Assembly: GCA_943736015.1 (NCBI GenBank)
Contig: OX031065.1
Span: forward strand, 22,210,427 to 22,274,426
DNA from: Tridacna crocea
Taxonomy: Eukaryota; Mollusca; Bivalvia; Cardiida; Cardiidae
DNA: 64,000 nucleotides
Direction of reading: 5' to 3'
Of the stretch, positions 44,604 to 54,230 are shown piece after piece. Both the position numbers and the translations under genes were made by a program. The notes beneath the pieces were generated by a model that saw only the letters and a list, made by a program, of their open reading frames with translations, searched no databases and was not told the origin of the DNA. Position 1 is the stretch's first letter, and every line of letters begins with the position of its first letter.

Positions 44604-44885
44604 TTGGTTGGTTGGTTGCTTGTTTTGGGGATTAACGCCACTTTAACAGATAAGGTCATAATTTATTTTAATCATGGCGGTCGGTGACGCACATATGCTT
44701 CCTGGCTTTCTCATACCGGCACTAACACAAACTTCTTTCCAAAGCCACCGACTACTTTTCTCACATGCTTCAGCAGAGGTGAGAGGCGACGATATGCAAG
44801 AAGTAAGTTCGCCTTATCCGGGTATCGAACTCACAACCAACAGGTCATGAGTCCGACACGCTCACCACTGAGCCATCCGGGCGGG
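44604..44885 (-). mobile_element. Full-length tRNA-derived SINE with AACC tail
   Basis: Read on the minus strand, the head carries a tRNA-like A box (GGATGGCTCAGTGGTGAGCG) and B box (GTGAGTTCGATACCC). A ~170-bp body follows and the element ends in repeated AACC. Near-perfect target duplications flank it: TTTTACGTTCAG (44592-44603) and TTTTACGTTTAG (44886-44897). It sits in intron 2 of the claudin-like gene. Confidence 0.88.
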
Positions 44886-44929
44886 TTTTACGTTTAGCGT
44901 GGTGGTTCAAGTTATATATATAATATGAC

Positions 44930-45035
44930 ATACCTTGTGAAAGGGGGCTCAATGCATCTGCAAAAAGTATCGACCCAGGTCAGCCTGCGCAATACGCGCA
45001 GGCTGACCTGGGCCGAAATTTTTCCCTGTAGATTA
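44930..45035. repeat. Family E core in intron 2 of the claudin-like gene
   Basis: GGGGGCTCAATGCATCTGC, CCCAGGTCAGCCTGCGCAAT then CGCGCAGGCTGACCTGGGCC, a clean palindrome between exon 2 and the SINE. Confidence 0.85.
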
Positions 45036-45094
45036 ACGAGTCATGGCCAAGAACGAGTCTACCTCATGAATCAGTCGGTTGTTAAGAATAGCGA

Positions 45095-45146
45095 GTTCCT
45101 TCCTTCCTTCCTTCCTTCCTTTCATTCATTCATTCATTCATTCACA
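45095..45146. repeat. CCTT/CATT microsatellite
   Basis: (CCTT)n then (ATTC)n, ending 15 bp before the donor-side end of claudin-like exon 2 (45161). Confidence 0.9.
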
Positions 45147-45160
45147 AAGACAAGACTTAC

Positions 45161-45307
45161 CCGATAAAAACAGTAACGTCATCATCCAAGCTGCAGCTTT
45201 CTGTGTTCGGGCTGCAGGTGACGTCATATAAAACATTCCTAGAATGATGGCAAGTAGTATGAGGACAATTGGTACAGCCATGATTCCCCGAGTGAAATAT
45301 AAAAGAG
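45161..45307 (-). CDS. Claudin/PMP22-like protein, exon 2 (TM2 and start of TM3)
   Basis: Middle exon, 147 bases, phase 1 to phase 1 (acceptor TTTTTTTTCAG|CTCTTT, donor TCGG|GTAAGT). Its first two bases complete a Thr codon begun in exon 1. It encodes LLYFTRGIMAVPIVLILLAI continuing ILGMFYM (second membrane segment), a short basic turn (RTQK), then AAWMMTLLFLS, the start of the third membrane segment. The polypyrimidine tract is strong. Exons 1 and 2 are separated by 945 bp holding a MULE-like MITE and a low-complexity C-run. The phase match and the hydrophobic periodicity support the join. Confidence 0.82.
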
Positions 45308-45562
45308 CTGAAAAAAAAGGAGAAAAAAATAAATATGAATCAATCAATGATTTAGAATAAATGAACGATTTCGGATTGAAAGGGCATTCCGTTTATTTTA
45401 GATTCTGTTGCACAGAATGTCCAAAAAATATGTAAAATGACATAAACGTGTAATCGATAAAACGCTATCTTGTGCGATTTATTAAGCCATGATTAGCCAG
45501 CATGTAACCTGTGTACCGGCCATTTATTAAAACAAGTCCAACAGGCTTTTACTAAGTGTACC

Positions 45563-45976
45563 CATCTTCGCAACCCAAGGCCCTCGATTCACTACTTTAC
45601 TCTACCCTTTGCGGATCGAGCTTGATTTTTACAAGCCCCCCCCCCCCCCACCATACACTTTTTCATTGGACGCAGCCAGCTCTAGCTGCAACGAATGAAA
45701 TCGCTCGTAGCATTTCATCTTTAATAAGAATAGAACAAGGTCTGTACCTTTCGAATAAAAGGTAAAACATGGAAACCCACGTGGATGTCTGCTTATCGCT
45801 TCATGTGTATTCGTAAGCGGTTTGTTAAACGATATTTCATTTGCTTTTAGAAATATGATGTAAAGGGGTGTAATAACCAGCATCCAATAGAGGGTGCATC
45901 GCAGGAATCTCGAAATCTGGCTAAATCAGCCAAGGTAAAATCCATGTAGTGATCGTAAACTTGGCTCGCGAAGATG
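45563..45976. mobile_element. MULE-like MITE, second copy, in intron 1 of the claudin-like gene
   Basis: Same family as the element at 34699: left end CATCTTCGCAACCCAAGG, right end TTGGCTCGCGAAGATG. TAAGTGTACC is duplicated at 45553-45562 and 45977-45986 (10 bp). It is 414 bp long, larger than the other copy because of extra left-internal sequence including a C-run at ~45638-45649. Confidence 0.85.
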
Positions 45977-46009
45977 TAAGTGTACCATGTTGGACTGATA
46001 TATTGCATT

Positions 46010-46245
46010 CAAAGATTTGCTGTAATCGATCATATTTTCTTTTAATTGCCAGTAAAAAATCATAATAGTTTAGAGAAATCTGGCCTTGTTTCTCCTAAAA
46101 CGTATTGATAATAGCCATTTTCTCTATTGCTACTTTTTTGACGCGTATCATTACAACCCCTCCCCCACCCCCACCCCGAATACAGGGGCATGCGTGGCGT
46201 CATAGCAGACATGTCGAATCTTCGAAGAATATGACATGCATAGAG
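46010..46245. repeat. Sequence shared with 54890-55160, at the claudin-like exon 1 donor
   Basis: ATCGATCATATTTTCTTTT, TTTCTCCTAAAACGTATTGA, TAATAGCCATTTTCTC, GCGTCATAGCAGACATG and GAATATGACATGCATAG have ordered, near-identical partners at 54890-55160. The similarity stops near the splice donor at 46252. Confidence 0.7.
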
Positions 46246-46252
46246 AACTTAC

Positions 46253-46469
46253 TTGTTTGATAGGAATCTGGTAAATTCGTCATGGGACAAGGTGTCGCTG
46301 TGCAGTTCTCCATTTTCCATAAACCCATAACAGAATCAACATCACCACTCACGAGTTGGGTTTTCATCCAGTGCATCGTTCCATAGCCCACACAGTGTAT
46401 ACCCAGTGCAGGAAACAATAGCACGAAAGCTATTTTACTGGTTGCCGAGGCTTTCGTACAAAACGCCAT
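46253..46469 (-). CDS. Claudin/PMP22-like four-pass membrane protein, exon 1
   Basis: First coding exon of a complete three-exon gene; 72 codons plus one base (donor ACAA|GTAAGT, phase 1). It has a short cytoplasmic start (MAFCTKASATSKIAF), a first membrane segment at about residues 12-30, then an extracellular loop with GLW at residues 49-51 and cysteines at 56 and 61. This is the W-GLW-C-C pattern of the claudin/PMP22/EMP superfamily (first W at residue 34). The loop runs MGLWKMENCTATPCPM. There are two to three possible start codons; the one used is the first in the frame with good hydrophobic spacing. Claudin-like proteins sit in the plasma membrane, often at cell junctions, but many invertebrate members have no known role. 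No specific orthologue is claimed. Confidence 0.82.
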
Positions 46470-46479
46470 GATTTACGAA

Positions 46480-47105
46480 ATCCTTACATAACAGGTCACT
46501 ATTAACAATATCTATGCTGTGATTTATAGTCTTTAGTTCTGCTTTTATTCGTCTGACATGTGCTTATTTCACTGCCATTTCTCTAACCTTATTTTATTTT
46601 ACCTGTATCTTTTTATTTAAGGGATATAAAACGCTATATTTTACTATCTCCTAAAAAGTTAATAATTATGAACAAATTCTAATTATCGTTATTCTTTTTT
46701 TAAATACTTTATCTTCCTTCATTTGTTTGTTTATAATTTTCTTATTTCATTGCTTTTCAACACCTTTATTTAATATGAGTAAAAATAGCTTCCTTTTTTT
46801 CACAAAATTTATTTCTCAGATTTAGTCCGCAGTTTATTGATTCCGTTGTCACAGTCACTTGGGATAGTAAATATTAATTTCTAAGCTATTATTTCCATAA
46901 ATATGTACCCCTCTACGACAGACAGAAATGGTAAATCGTCCAACAAAGAAATAAATGTTACTCTAGGCTTGTGAACGAAAAACAACCACATATATCTGTC
47001 CACTCAAAACGACTTATATCTGTACACTCGAAACTATGAATCTTATAAACTATAAGACTTAGTATTCTCAAACTTTTTGAAAAAAAAAACAGAACAAACC
47101 AAAAC
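46480..47105. other. Presumed promoter side of the claudin-like gene
   Basis: AT-rich sequence upstream of the ATG at 46469. No TATA box or CpG-rich core could be assigned with confidence. Confidence 0.3.
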
Positions 47106-47108
47106 CTT

Positions 47109-47349
47109 TTAACCCTTTATACGCCTTTTAGCGACTTGAGTTACTTTTGCGTGCAGTGTAGATCAAAGATCATACTGCAAAGAACGTGCAGTCTGATCTT
47201 TGGTCTATCTTGTCCTTTAGGCTGAGACACACTTGGTCAGAAGAAACTCTGAAATTGTGATTATGTTGGTCTTATTTCTCGACTAAAAATGTCAGTCGGG
47301 ATTAGTACGGCTCGCGAAGGGTGAACCCTTGTCCTGCTAAATAACTTAA
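47109..47349. mobile_element. Family C MITE joined to a family A copy
   Basis: TTAACCCTTTATACGCC to CCTGCTAAATAACTTAA. Centre GATCATACTGCAAAGAACGT with its complement. Confidence 0.85.
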
Positions 47350-47574
47350 CCCATTACCACACAATCCCTACTTTTGACGCCCCCGAAAAAGAAGCCTTTT
47401 GAAAAGACTGTGGGAAAAGGAGAAAATACTGGTAACCAGCATTTTCTCCATTTCCCACAGTGTTTTCTACCCTTCCCAGAACAAATTTCAATTTTTCTGT
47501 CACCTTTATTTTGTCGTCTACAAATGCTTTCAATTTAGACCAGTCTAAAATTTTCTCGTGTAGTAAAGAGTTAA
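47346..47574. mobile_element. Family A MITE sharing a TTAA with a family C copy
   Basis: TTAACCCATTACCACAC to GTGTAGTAAAGAGTTAA. The central palindrome is AAAATACTGGTAACCAGCAT. Its left TTAA is the right TTAA of the family C element at 47109. Confidence 0.88.
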
Positions 47575-47639
47575 CTAAAACGTTCAAGTTGACAGTAAAA
47601 ATCCGGGTAATGCCATTTTAAACTTATTTCTTGAATAGA

Positions 47640-47760
47640 AATATCCTTATATCGGACATTGTGGATCCAAGATCAGACTGCACGTTCTGTGCAGTCTGAT
47701 CTTGATCTACACTGCCCGCAAAAGGTCAGTGAATCGCTTTCAGCAACCTGAGGGGTTGAG
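47640..47760. repeat. Family C core with right half
   Basis: AAGATCAGACTGCACGTTCT and GTGCAGTCTGATCTTGATC form the centre. CAAAAGGTCAGTGAATCGC follows, as in 41690. Confidence 0.8.
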
Positions 47761-47934
47761 ATATGAACTAAATAAAGTGACTATGGACTGATTAAATTCT
47801 ATGGCACTTATTCTACTAAACGAGTGACCTTTCAACCAAAAATGTAAGACGATACTTACAGTAAAAGTAATAATACATTTGCATATTTTACCCTTTTCCA
47901 CACAATAACCATATAGACTTATTATGTTATTATT

Positions 47935-48160
47935 TCAGTTATATCACGGCGGCCAGTGCACCTATCCATGCTTACTTGGAGTCTCGTTTAGTAAATACTC
48001 CACATGATACTCTTTCTAAGCCACTGGCTGCTTTCCCATATAACCATCTTCAATGGTCAGCAGTGGGAAAGAAATGAATCCTTGGGCAGTGACTATCATT
48101 AATATATTCCTCGATGGAAATTGGCCGAGTCAAGTATCGAACTCAAGACGGATCTAACGT
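47935..48160 (-). mobile_element. SINE fragment, third family
   Basis: On the minus strand there is a B-box-like stretch (CTTGAGTTCGATACTTGAC) near 48145. The other end carries ACTGGCCGCCGTGATATAAC, the tail shared with the fragments at 32185 and 54100. It stops next to the N-family foldback at 48163. Confidence 0.55.
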
Positions 48161-48162
48161 CC

Positions 48163-48361
48163 TGGGCCTGTATTCACCAACCATTCTTGAGAATATTCTT
48201 AGTCTTATTCTCCAAGATTTTCTGCACTTGTAAGTAACACAACTTCCGATTGGCTAAACCGAATGGTTTAGCCAATCGGAAGTTGTGTTACTTACAAATA
48301 TAGAAAATTCTGGAAAATAAGACAAAGAACTTTCTTAAGAATGGTTGGTGAATACGGCCCC
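48163..48361. mobile_element. N foldback, intact near-perfect palindrome
   Basis: GGGCCTGTATTCACCAACCA at the left, GGCTAAACCGAATGGTTTAG at the dyad, TGGTTGGTGAATACGGCCC at the right. 199 bp with essentially no unique centre. Confidence 0.9.
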
Positions 48362-48374
48362 AGCTGCTGGACGC

Positions 48375-48445
48375 TACCGACGACGACGCCGACGGCGCAG
48401 GCTGATCTGAGACGACACCTTACGCAAACGTCCGAATGCTTCTTT
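48375..48445. repeat. Half of a family D element
   Basis: GGCGCAGGCTGATCTGAGAC then GACACCTTACGCAAACGTCC, the right half only, following the N element. Confidence 0.6.
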
Positions 48446-48862
48446 ATCGGGTCTTGTATGTCGTATAGCATTAAATTCTTCCTGAAAAGCATTCAAAGAG
48501 AACTTGAAGAGAGGGTAGAAATAAAATGAAGAAACGAAAGCGGAAAAAAAGGTTATAGAAATTAGTTTAATTTGAAATCAGTGGAGCGCAATGAACTTGA
48601 AAAAACAGGGGGGTAAGACACAAACAATGTTTTTCTATCTATCACATTACTTCTTTTAGTCTAAATAACTTATTAACCTCGCGGAGGACTACTCTTAAAA
48701 ACGTTGAGGCTAAAAATAAAGTTCATGGTAAGGAGCAAATTTGACTGTCTTCGCGTGTATTTCTGTTAAAAATCCCCAAATTCTTTCGAAGCCAAGTAGA
48801 TGAATGCACATTCGACGTCTTCATGTCAATGGTCGAAATTGCATTAAAATTTAAAATACACC

Positions 48863-49091
48863 TTAACCCTTTTCCAAACGACAAATTTTTGGACTAGACC
48901 AAATTGAAAGAATTTGCAGACGACCATTCAACTCTTGCTGAAAAGATGGTTTCTGTCTATGATAGGGTAGAAAACATTGTGGGAAAAGGAGAAAATGCTG
49001 GTTACCAGCATTTTCTCCTTTTTCCACAATGTTTTCAAAAGGCTACTATTCCAGACCGGTAAAAACCATGGATTGTTTGGGAAAGGGTTAA
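48863..49091. mobile_element. Family A MITE
   Basis: TTAACCCTTTTCCAAACGAC to GTTTGGGAAAGGGTTAA, 229 bp. It is a near match in opposite orientation to 21689-21922. Confidence 0.9.
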
Positions 49092-49660
49092 AAGTGGCCC
49101 TTCAGATTCCAGGACAGGAATTTTACAAAAATACCAACAAAAAATCATCTTTATACTCCCACAGTATTCTAATATTTATTCATAAAGCCCCAGTATTCGA
49201 AAACCATTCGACAACATGAGAAATTAGAGATTTACTACGGCCCAGGTCGACAACGACGGGAAACACGTTCTATTTCAAATATGGAAATGTGACTCAGAAA
49301 ATAAGACTACACTTTGGAAGTGTACACAAAATTGTGGGAGTTTGAGAACATGCTTGTTACCAGCATCTTTCGCTTTTCTTTACGATGTTTTAATTCTTTC
49401 CTTCTTTCGGATCGCTAAAACACAGGATTTGTGTGGTCAAGTGTTATCTGGAATAATTTCCCTCTCATTGTTAGTTACTGCATTAATTCTAATGATCACT
49501 GCTTTGTATTGCCAAAATTGGATTTACAATGTATGTTCAAAGACTACAAAGTTCTTTATAAACTTTATTATAGGCATAATTGGGTTAAGATTTACAGGAA
49601 TATCGTCAGAATACCTCAAAGTGTAGAACAAAGATCGGACTGTCTTTTTATTTTTGATAT

Positions 49661-49894
49661 TTAACCCATTACCAAGCAATCCCTACTTTGGCGCTCTGAG
49701 AGAAAAATCTTTAGAAAACATTGTGGGAAAAGGAGAAAATGCTGGTAACCAGCATTTTCTCCTTTTCCCACAATGTTTTCTACCCTTAAAAAAAAACTAA
49801 CTCCAAAATTTCAGTCACTTTTATTTTGTCGTCTGCAAATGCTTACGATATGGGATATGGACACGTTTAAAATATTGTTGTCTGTATGAGTTGA
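49661..49894. mobile_element. Family A MITE, right TTAA mutated
   Basis: TTAACCCATTACCAAGCAAT at the left. Perfect central palindrome at 49718-49782. The right end reads GTATGAGTTGA, one change from TTAA. Confidence 0.82.
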
Positions 49895-50430
49895 TTGAGC
49901 AATGCACAGACTTCTTGATGACTTATATACCAAGCATGTCATCACATCATGATAGATGATAGATGGATTTTATTATTATACAAATACATGTATCTCGTCA
50001 TATACAATTTATATATGTGATAAATATACACAACCGACAGTAAACCAAAAACTGCTGCATGTATATCCATAAAAACGTGGAAAAAATCGACTCTGTATTT
50101 CAATTCATTAATTTCTTAAGATCTTGTTGAGATTGGTGTAACATTTCTGTATCAATGTTTTCAAATCGACTTCTATAGATATGAGGTATCCGTTAAATCT
50201 AATTTGTTCAACAACCGACCGAATTATGGGTACGATGATCCTTTGACACGCAGAAACGTAGCGAACTGTTTTTACCAAGGTCAGTCTGTATTGACTGCAC
50301 AGGCTGATTAAGGTCGATTCTTTCTGCAAATGGTCTAAGCCCAATGGTCCATATGGTCCAAAGCACGGCTCATTTATCTATCGTGTGTCCAACCCCTTCC
50401 CCCTTCAACTGATAGATACCAAAAATAATT

Positions 50431-50508
50431 CGTCAGTGTACTTCAAAAACCTCGTAAGTACAGCTTGTTTCAAGCTGTACTTACGAGGTTTTTGAAGTAA
50501 ACCGACGA
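50431..50508. mobile_element. Family F palindrome with paired arm change
   Basis: Arms are CCTCGTAAGTACAGCTTG and CAAGCTGTACTTACGAGG. The other copies have C and G at the changed position, so both arms carry the same substitution. Confidence 0.92.
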
Positions 50509-50689
50509 ATTATTATGTCATGAAATATTTTATCAACAGAGTGGAGATCACTCTATACATTCCGGTCTGCTCTTGATCTTTACTGTCGTACAAAGTTCTC
50601 GCAGGATTTCTAAGCGCAGTGTAAGTACTGTTGTAATGTTCTCTACAATCGGTGGAGAATTCCAACAATTCTATTATCTATATTCATTT

Positions 50690-50883
50690 CTTCTCTATCT
50701 TTCCCTCCCTCTCTCCTTTCCTCTCTGTCTCTGTCCGTCTGTCTGGCCCCCCTCTCTCTCTCTCTCTCTATCCCTCTCTGTCTCTCTCTCTGTCTCTCTC
50801 TTTCATCCCTTCTTACGGTCTTACTCTCCATTTTTTTCTCTACCACTTTTTTCCTGTCTCTGTTGCATCCTTCTCCTTCTTCT

Positions 50884-50918
<35 letters not shown>

Positions 50919-50920
50919 AC
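50690..50920. repeat. CT microsatellite block
   Basis: Imperfect (TC)n at 50750-50800 and a clean (TC)n at 50888-50918. Confidence 0.92.
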
Positions 50921-51051
50921 CCTTAAACTCATATTTTAAAGAACACTATAATCAGCTCAAATATTTTTTTTTTATCATTTAAAAAAAAACAACATTTCTT
51001 TAAAGGTTAAAAAAAGTATATACATATAAAAAAAATGTGATAAACACAAAC

Positions 51052-51099
51052 CTCTTTTGAAGCCTTCTTTGCCGCCTTCGACCAGGAGTTAGTCGCCAT
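51052..51099 (-). CDS. Candidate short first exon, unrecognised gene
   Basis: Sixteen codons, MATNSWSKAAKKASKE, begin at an ATG in good context (AACATGGCG) and end at GAG|GTTTGTG, an acceptable donor. The surroundings are AT-rich and non-repetitive. It lies 4.6 kb upstream of the claudin-like gene on the same strand, but that gene has its own start, so a link is not shown. The stretch is short enough to arise by chance. Confidence 0.25.
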
Positions 51100-51386
51100 G
51101 TTTGTTCAATTAACAAATGTCAAAGTATCTATCACAGATGCTCGGCCACACAATAGGTACTAGTTAGTATTCAGCCACGCCATGAAGCCGACCGTTTTTG
51201 CATAACTATATTACAAAACCCTGTCTCCATGCACAAAATGAACTCCGTTTCATAAACAACGGATCTTGTCGTCAATCGAGGTCAAAAGTGGAACACTACT
51301 GTAAACTAATAGACCCCTCCAGTTATAGAACAGAGTCATGGAGTGGACAATACAGATGCAAGATCAGACAACATGCAGTCTGTGAT

Positions 51387-51614
51387 TTAACTCATTACCA
51401 AATGACAAAAAAATAGTTTCGTCTAAATTGCAAGCATTTGCAGATGACAAATAACAGTGACTGAAATATTGAAGTTTGTTTTGTGAAGGGTAGAAAACAT
51501 TGTGGGAAAAGGAGAAAATGCTGGTAACCAGCATTTTCTCCTTTTCCCACAATGTTTTCTAAAGGCTTCTTTCTCAGGATCGTCAAAAGTAGGGATTGTA
51601 TTGTAATGGGTTAA
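51387..51614. mobile_element. Family A MITE
   Basis: TTAACTCATTACCAAATGAC to TTGTAATGGGTTAA, with a perfect central palindrome. It lies just after a family C half element. Confidence 0.88.
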
Positions 51615-52399
51615 ACCACTGTTGTAGAGTATTTAAAAGTTTAAGAACATTTATTCAAGTCCGAAAAAAATCCTTTTATTAAAAAAACAAGATACGTGTT
51701 TCATCAGATCAAAATCAAACGTTATGATGATGATGGTGATAATGACGAAGATGATGATGAAAGAATAAAAAGGCAAGCAAATAAATCACAGATGACAACA
51801 GATATACAACTATAAGTCCGTTTCCTTGATGCATATGGTTTGGCCGCAAATCTCGATTTCTGAGGACTGTTGATCTACAGAGCCGTCGAATTTTAATTAT
51901 AATCCGTATTATACCCTTAGAACGCCTTTAACAACTTCATTTGACTTCTGCGAACAGTGAAGATGAAGATCAGACAGCAAAAATGTGTAGTCTGATCTTG
52001 AATAAACACTGTCCGACTAGGGAAGATTTTCAGGTCTTAAGAAGTCTTTTTTTTTTTATTTTGGTCATTTATCAACTTGTACATGTCTTTTGTTTATATT
52101 TATCGCTTTGAAGGATAAATATTTGCCTCTGATGTCGTATTGGTGTCGTATTGTTTTTCATTTCACACATATCACGGCTATTTCACAGGTTGTCATATTA
52201 CTTAGAAACAGGTAAGGGTGGAGGTATTTTGAAAACATTGTGTGAAAAGGCTAAAAAGCTGATAACCATCATTTTCTTCCTTTCTCATTATCCTTTCAGG
52301 TTCAACACCCATCACTTGAACGACGTACAAATTGGTAGTTCTCACATGATGCCTTTAATAATCAGACTCTTACCACAAAAATCCCTCTGAGAGAGATCT

Positions 52400-52627
52400 T
52401 TAACCCTTTCCCAAACAGTCCCTGGTTTTTACGACGCTGGGAAAAACGGCTATTGAAAACGTTGTAGGAAAAGGAGAAAATGGTAGTAAAAGCATTTTCT
52501 CCCTTTCCCGCAATGTTTTCTTCTCTTTCATGGACAAAAATCATCATTTACATTACATTTGATTTGACGTCTGCAACCGCTTTCAATTTGTTCTAGTCCC
52601 AAATCTTGTTGTTTGGGATAAGGTTAA
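52400..52627. mobile_element. Family A MITE at the head of a tandem array
   Basis: TTAACCCTTTCCCAAACAGT to TTGTTTGGGATAAGGTTAA. The centre is weaker (GGTAGTAAAAGC). The tandem array of related cores begins immediately after. Confidence 0.82.
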
Positions 52628-53440
52628 AAGAAATGTGGGAAAAGGAGACATTGCTGGTAACCAGTATTTTCTCCTTTTCCCACAATGTATGCTATCCTTC
52701 CAAAGACATCAGTCATCATACGAGCTTCATGTTGAATTGTCGTCACTAAATGCCTTTAATAATCCTCAATATTTCGAAAACACTGTGAGACATTGCTGGT
52801 AACCAGTATTTTCTCCTTTTCTCACAATGTATGCTATCCTTCCAAAGACATCAGTCATCATTCGAGCTTCATTTTGAACTGTCGTCACTAAATGCCTTTA
52901 ATAATCCTCAATATTTCGAAAACACTGTGAGAACAGGAGAAAATGCTGGTAAACAGCATTTTCTCCTTTATTCACGATGTTTTCATCTCTTTAATGACAT
53001 AAATCTTGAGTTGATCTTCACATTAATTGTGGTCTGCTAATAATTTCGGACGAGAACTTTATTTTAATTGTCGTCACTAAATGCCTTTAATAATCCTTAA
53101 TATTTTGAAAACACTGTGAGAAATGGAGAAAATTACTGGTAACCAGCATTTTCTCCTTTTCTCACGATTGTCTCATCCCTTCAGTGACATAAATCATCAG
53201 TTGATCTTCATAATGAAAATTGTCGTCTGCTAATAATTTCGTCACTAAATGCCTTTAATAATCCTCAATATTTTGGAAACAGTGTGAGAAAAAGAGAAAA
53301 TGCTGGTAACCAGCATTTTCTCATAACGTTTTCATCCCTTTAGTAATATAAATCATTAATTGATCTCAATAATAAAAATTGTCGTCTGCCAATATTTTCA
53401 ATTTGGACAAGACCATTTTTTTTTACATTTAGTAAAGAGT
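52628..53440. repeat. Tandem array built from family A cores
   Basis: Five successive ~150-180-bp units each contain a GCTGGTAACCAG-type palindrome (near 52650, 52795, 52945, 53130 and 53305). They are separated by the same linker, GTCGTCACTAAATGCCTTTA then ATAATCCTCAATATTT. The linker is not part of other family A copies. Confidence 0.88.
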
Positions 53441-53533
53441 TCAAGGAAAAGCAATCAGATAACAAATAATTATTTGCTTTGCTCACTTTGAGCTGATAAT
53501 AAAATCGATCCTGTTAAATCCATAATTGTCTTT

Positions 53534-54071
53534 TTAATACCGTGCCACACAATCCTTAGTTTTAAACGGCCCAAGAAGCACTTGAAAAACATTTTGGGAA
53601 AAAGGAGAAAATGCTACTAACCCGTGACCTAATATGCCAATTTGAGGCTATTCTATTTCAGCAGCAAATAAAGATATAATGTCAAAAATATGGACAAATG
53701 AGGATACACATATCTGATTGAGTGGAAAAGATTGTGGGAAAAGGAGAAATTGCTCTTACGAGCAATTTCTCCTTTTTCCACAATTTTGTTGATACGTCAA
53801 AATGAGTATCTATGGAGTAAAGGGTTAACCAGCATTTTCTACCTTTCCCACCATGTTTCCTACCTTCATAAGGACCAATTCCATCATCAGTGCCACCTTT
53901 GAATTGTCGTATAAAAGGAGAAAATGCTGGTAACCAGCGTTTTCTCTTTTTCCACCTTGTTTTCTACGTTTCCGAAGACAAATTCCATTTTGTGCACGTA
54001 CGGTAATTTGTTATCTGCAGATGCTTTCAATTTAGACCAATGGGAAATTTCGTTGTTTGGTAAAGAGTTAA
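53534..54071. mobile_element. Family A MITE split at its centre by a family B element
   Basis: The outer left arm (GCCACACAATCC ... GGAGAAAATGCT) ends at 53616. The outer right arm resumes at TTAACCAGCATTTTCTACC (53824). A second partial right half with its own AAATGCTGGTAACCAGCG palindrome follows, ending GTTTGGTAAAGAG + TTAA at 54068. Confidence 0.75.
53617..53827. mobile_element. Family B-like MITE inserted at the dyad of a family A copy
   Basis: CTAACCCGTGACC at the left (one change from TTAA), TATGGAGTAAAGGG + TTAA at the right. The centre is GGAGAAATTGCTCTTACGAG and complement, so the arms carry the family A AGGAGAAA form with a family B loop. Confidence 0.8.
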
Positions 54072-54099
54072 TTAAATGCTTGAATGCTGTTTCTTGTTT

Positions 54100-54230
54100 C
54101 TTTTAGTGATTGGTTCGGTTACATCGAGGCAATAGTTCACCTATTTATGTGTCTTTTTTTCGTAGATAACTCGTAAAGCACGCACTCCATTTTTGTTTTG
54201 TTTTACTCTCCGACCACAATTGTGATTTGG
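54100..54230 (-). mobile_element. Short decayed SINE tail, third family
   Basis: TTCGGTTACATCGAGGCAAT, GTTCACCTATTTATG and CTCGTAAAGCACGCACTCCA resemble, in order, the tail blocks at 47940-48020. No head is visible. Confidence 0.35.

Noticed and set aside
50573-50939. Ser/Leu-rich open frames of 95-117 codons
   Set aside because: Produced by a CT microsatellite; frames stay open on both strands for compositional reasons.
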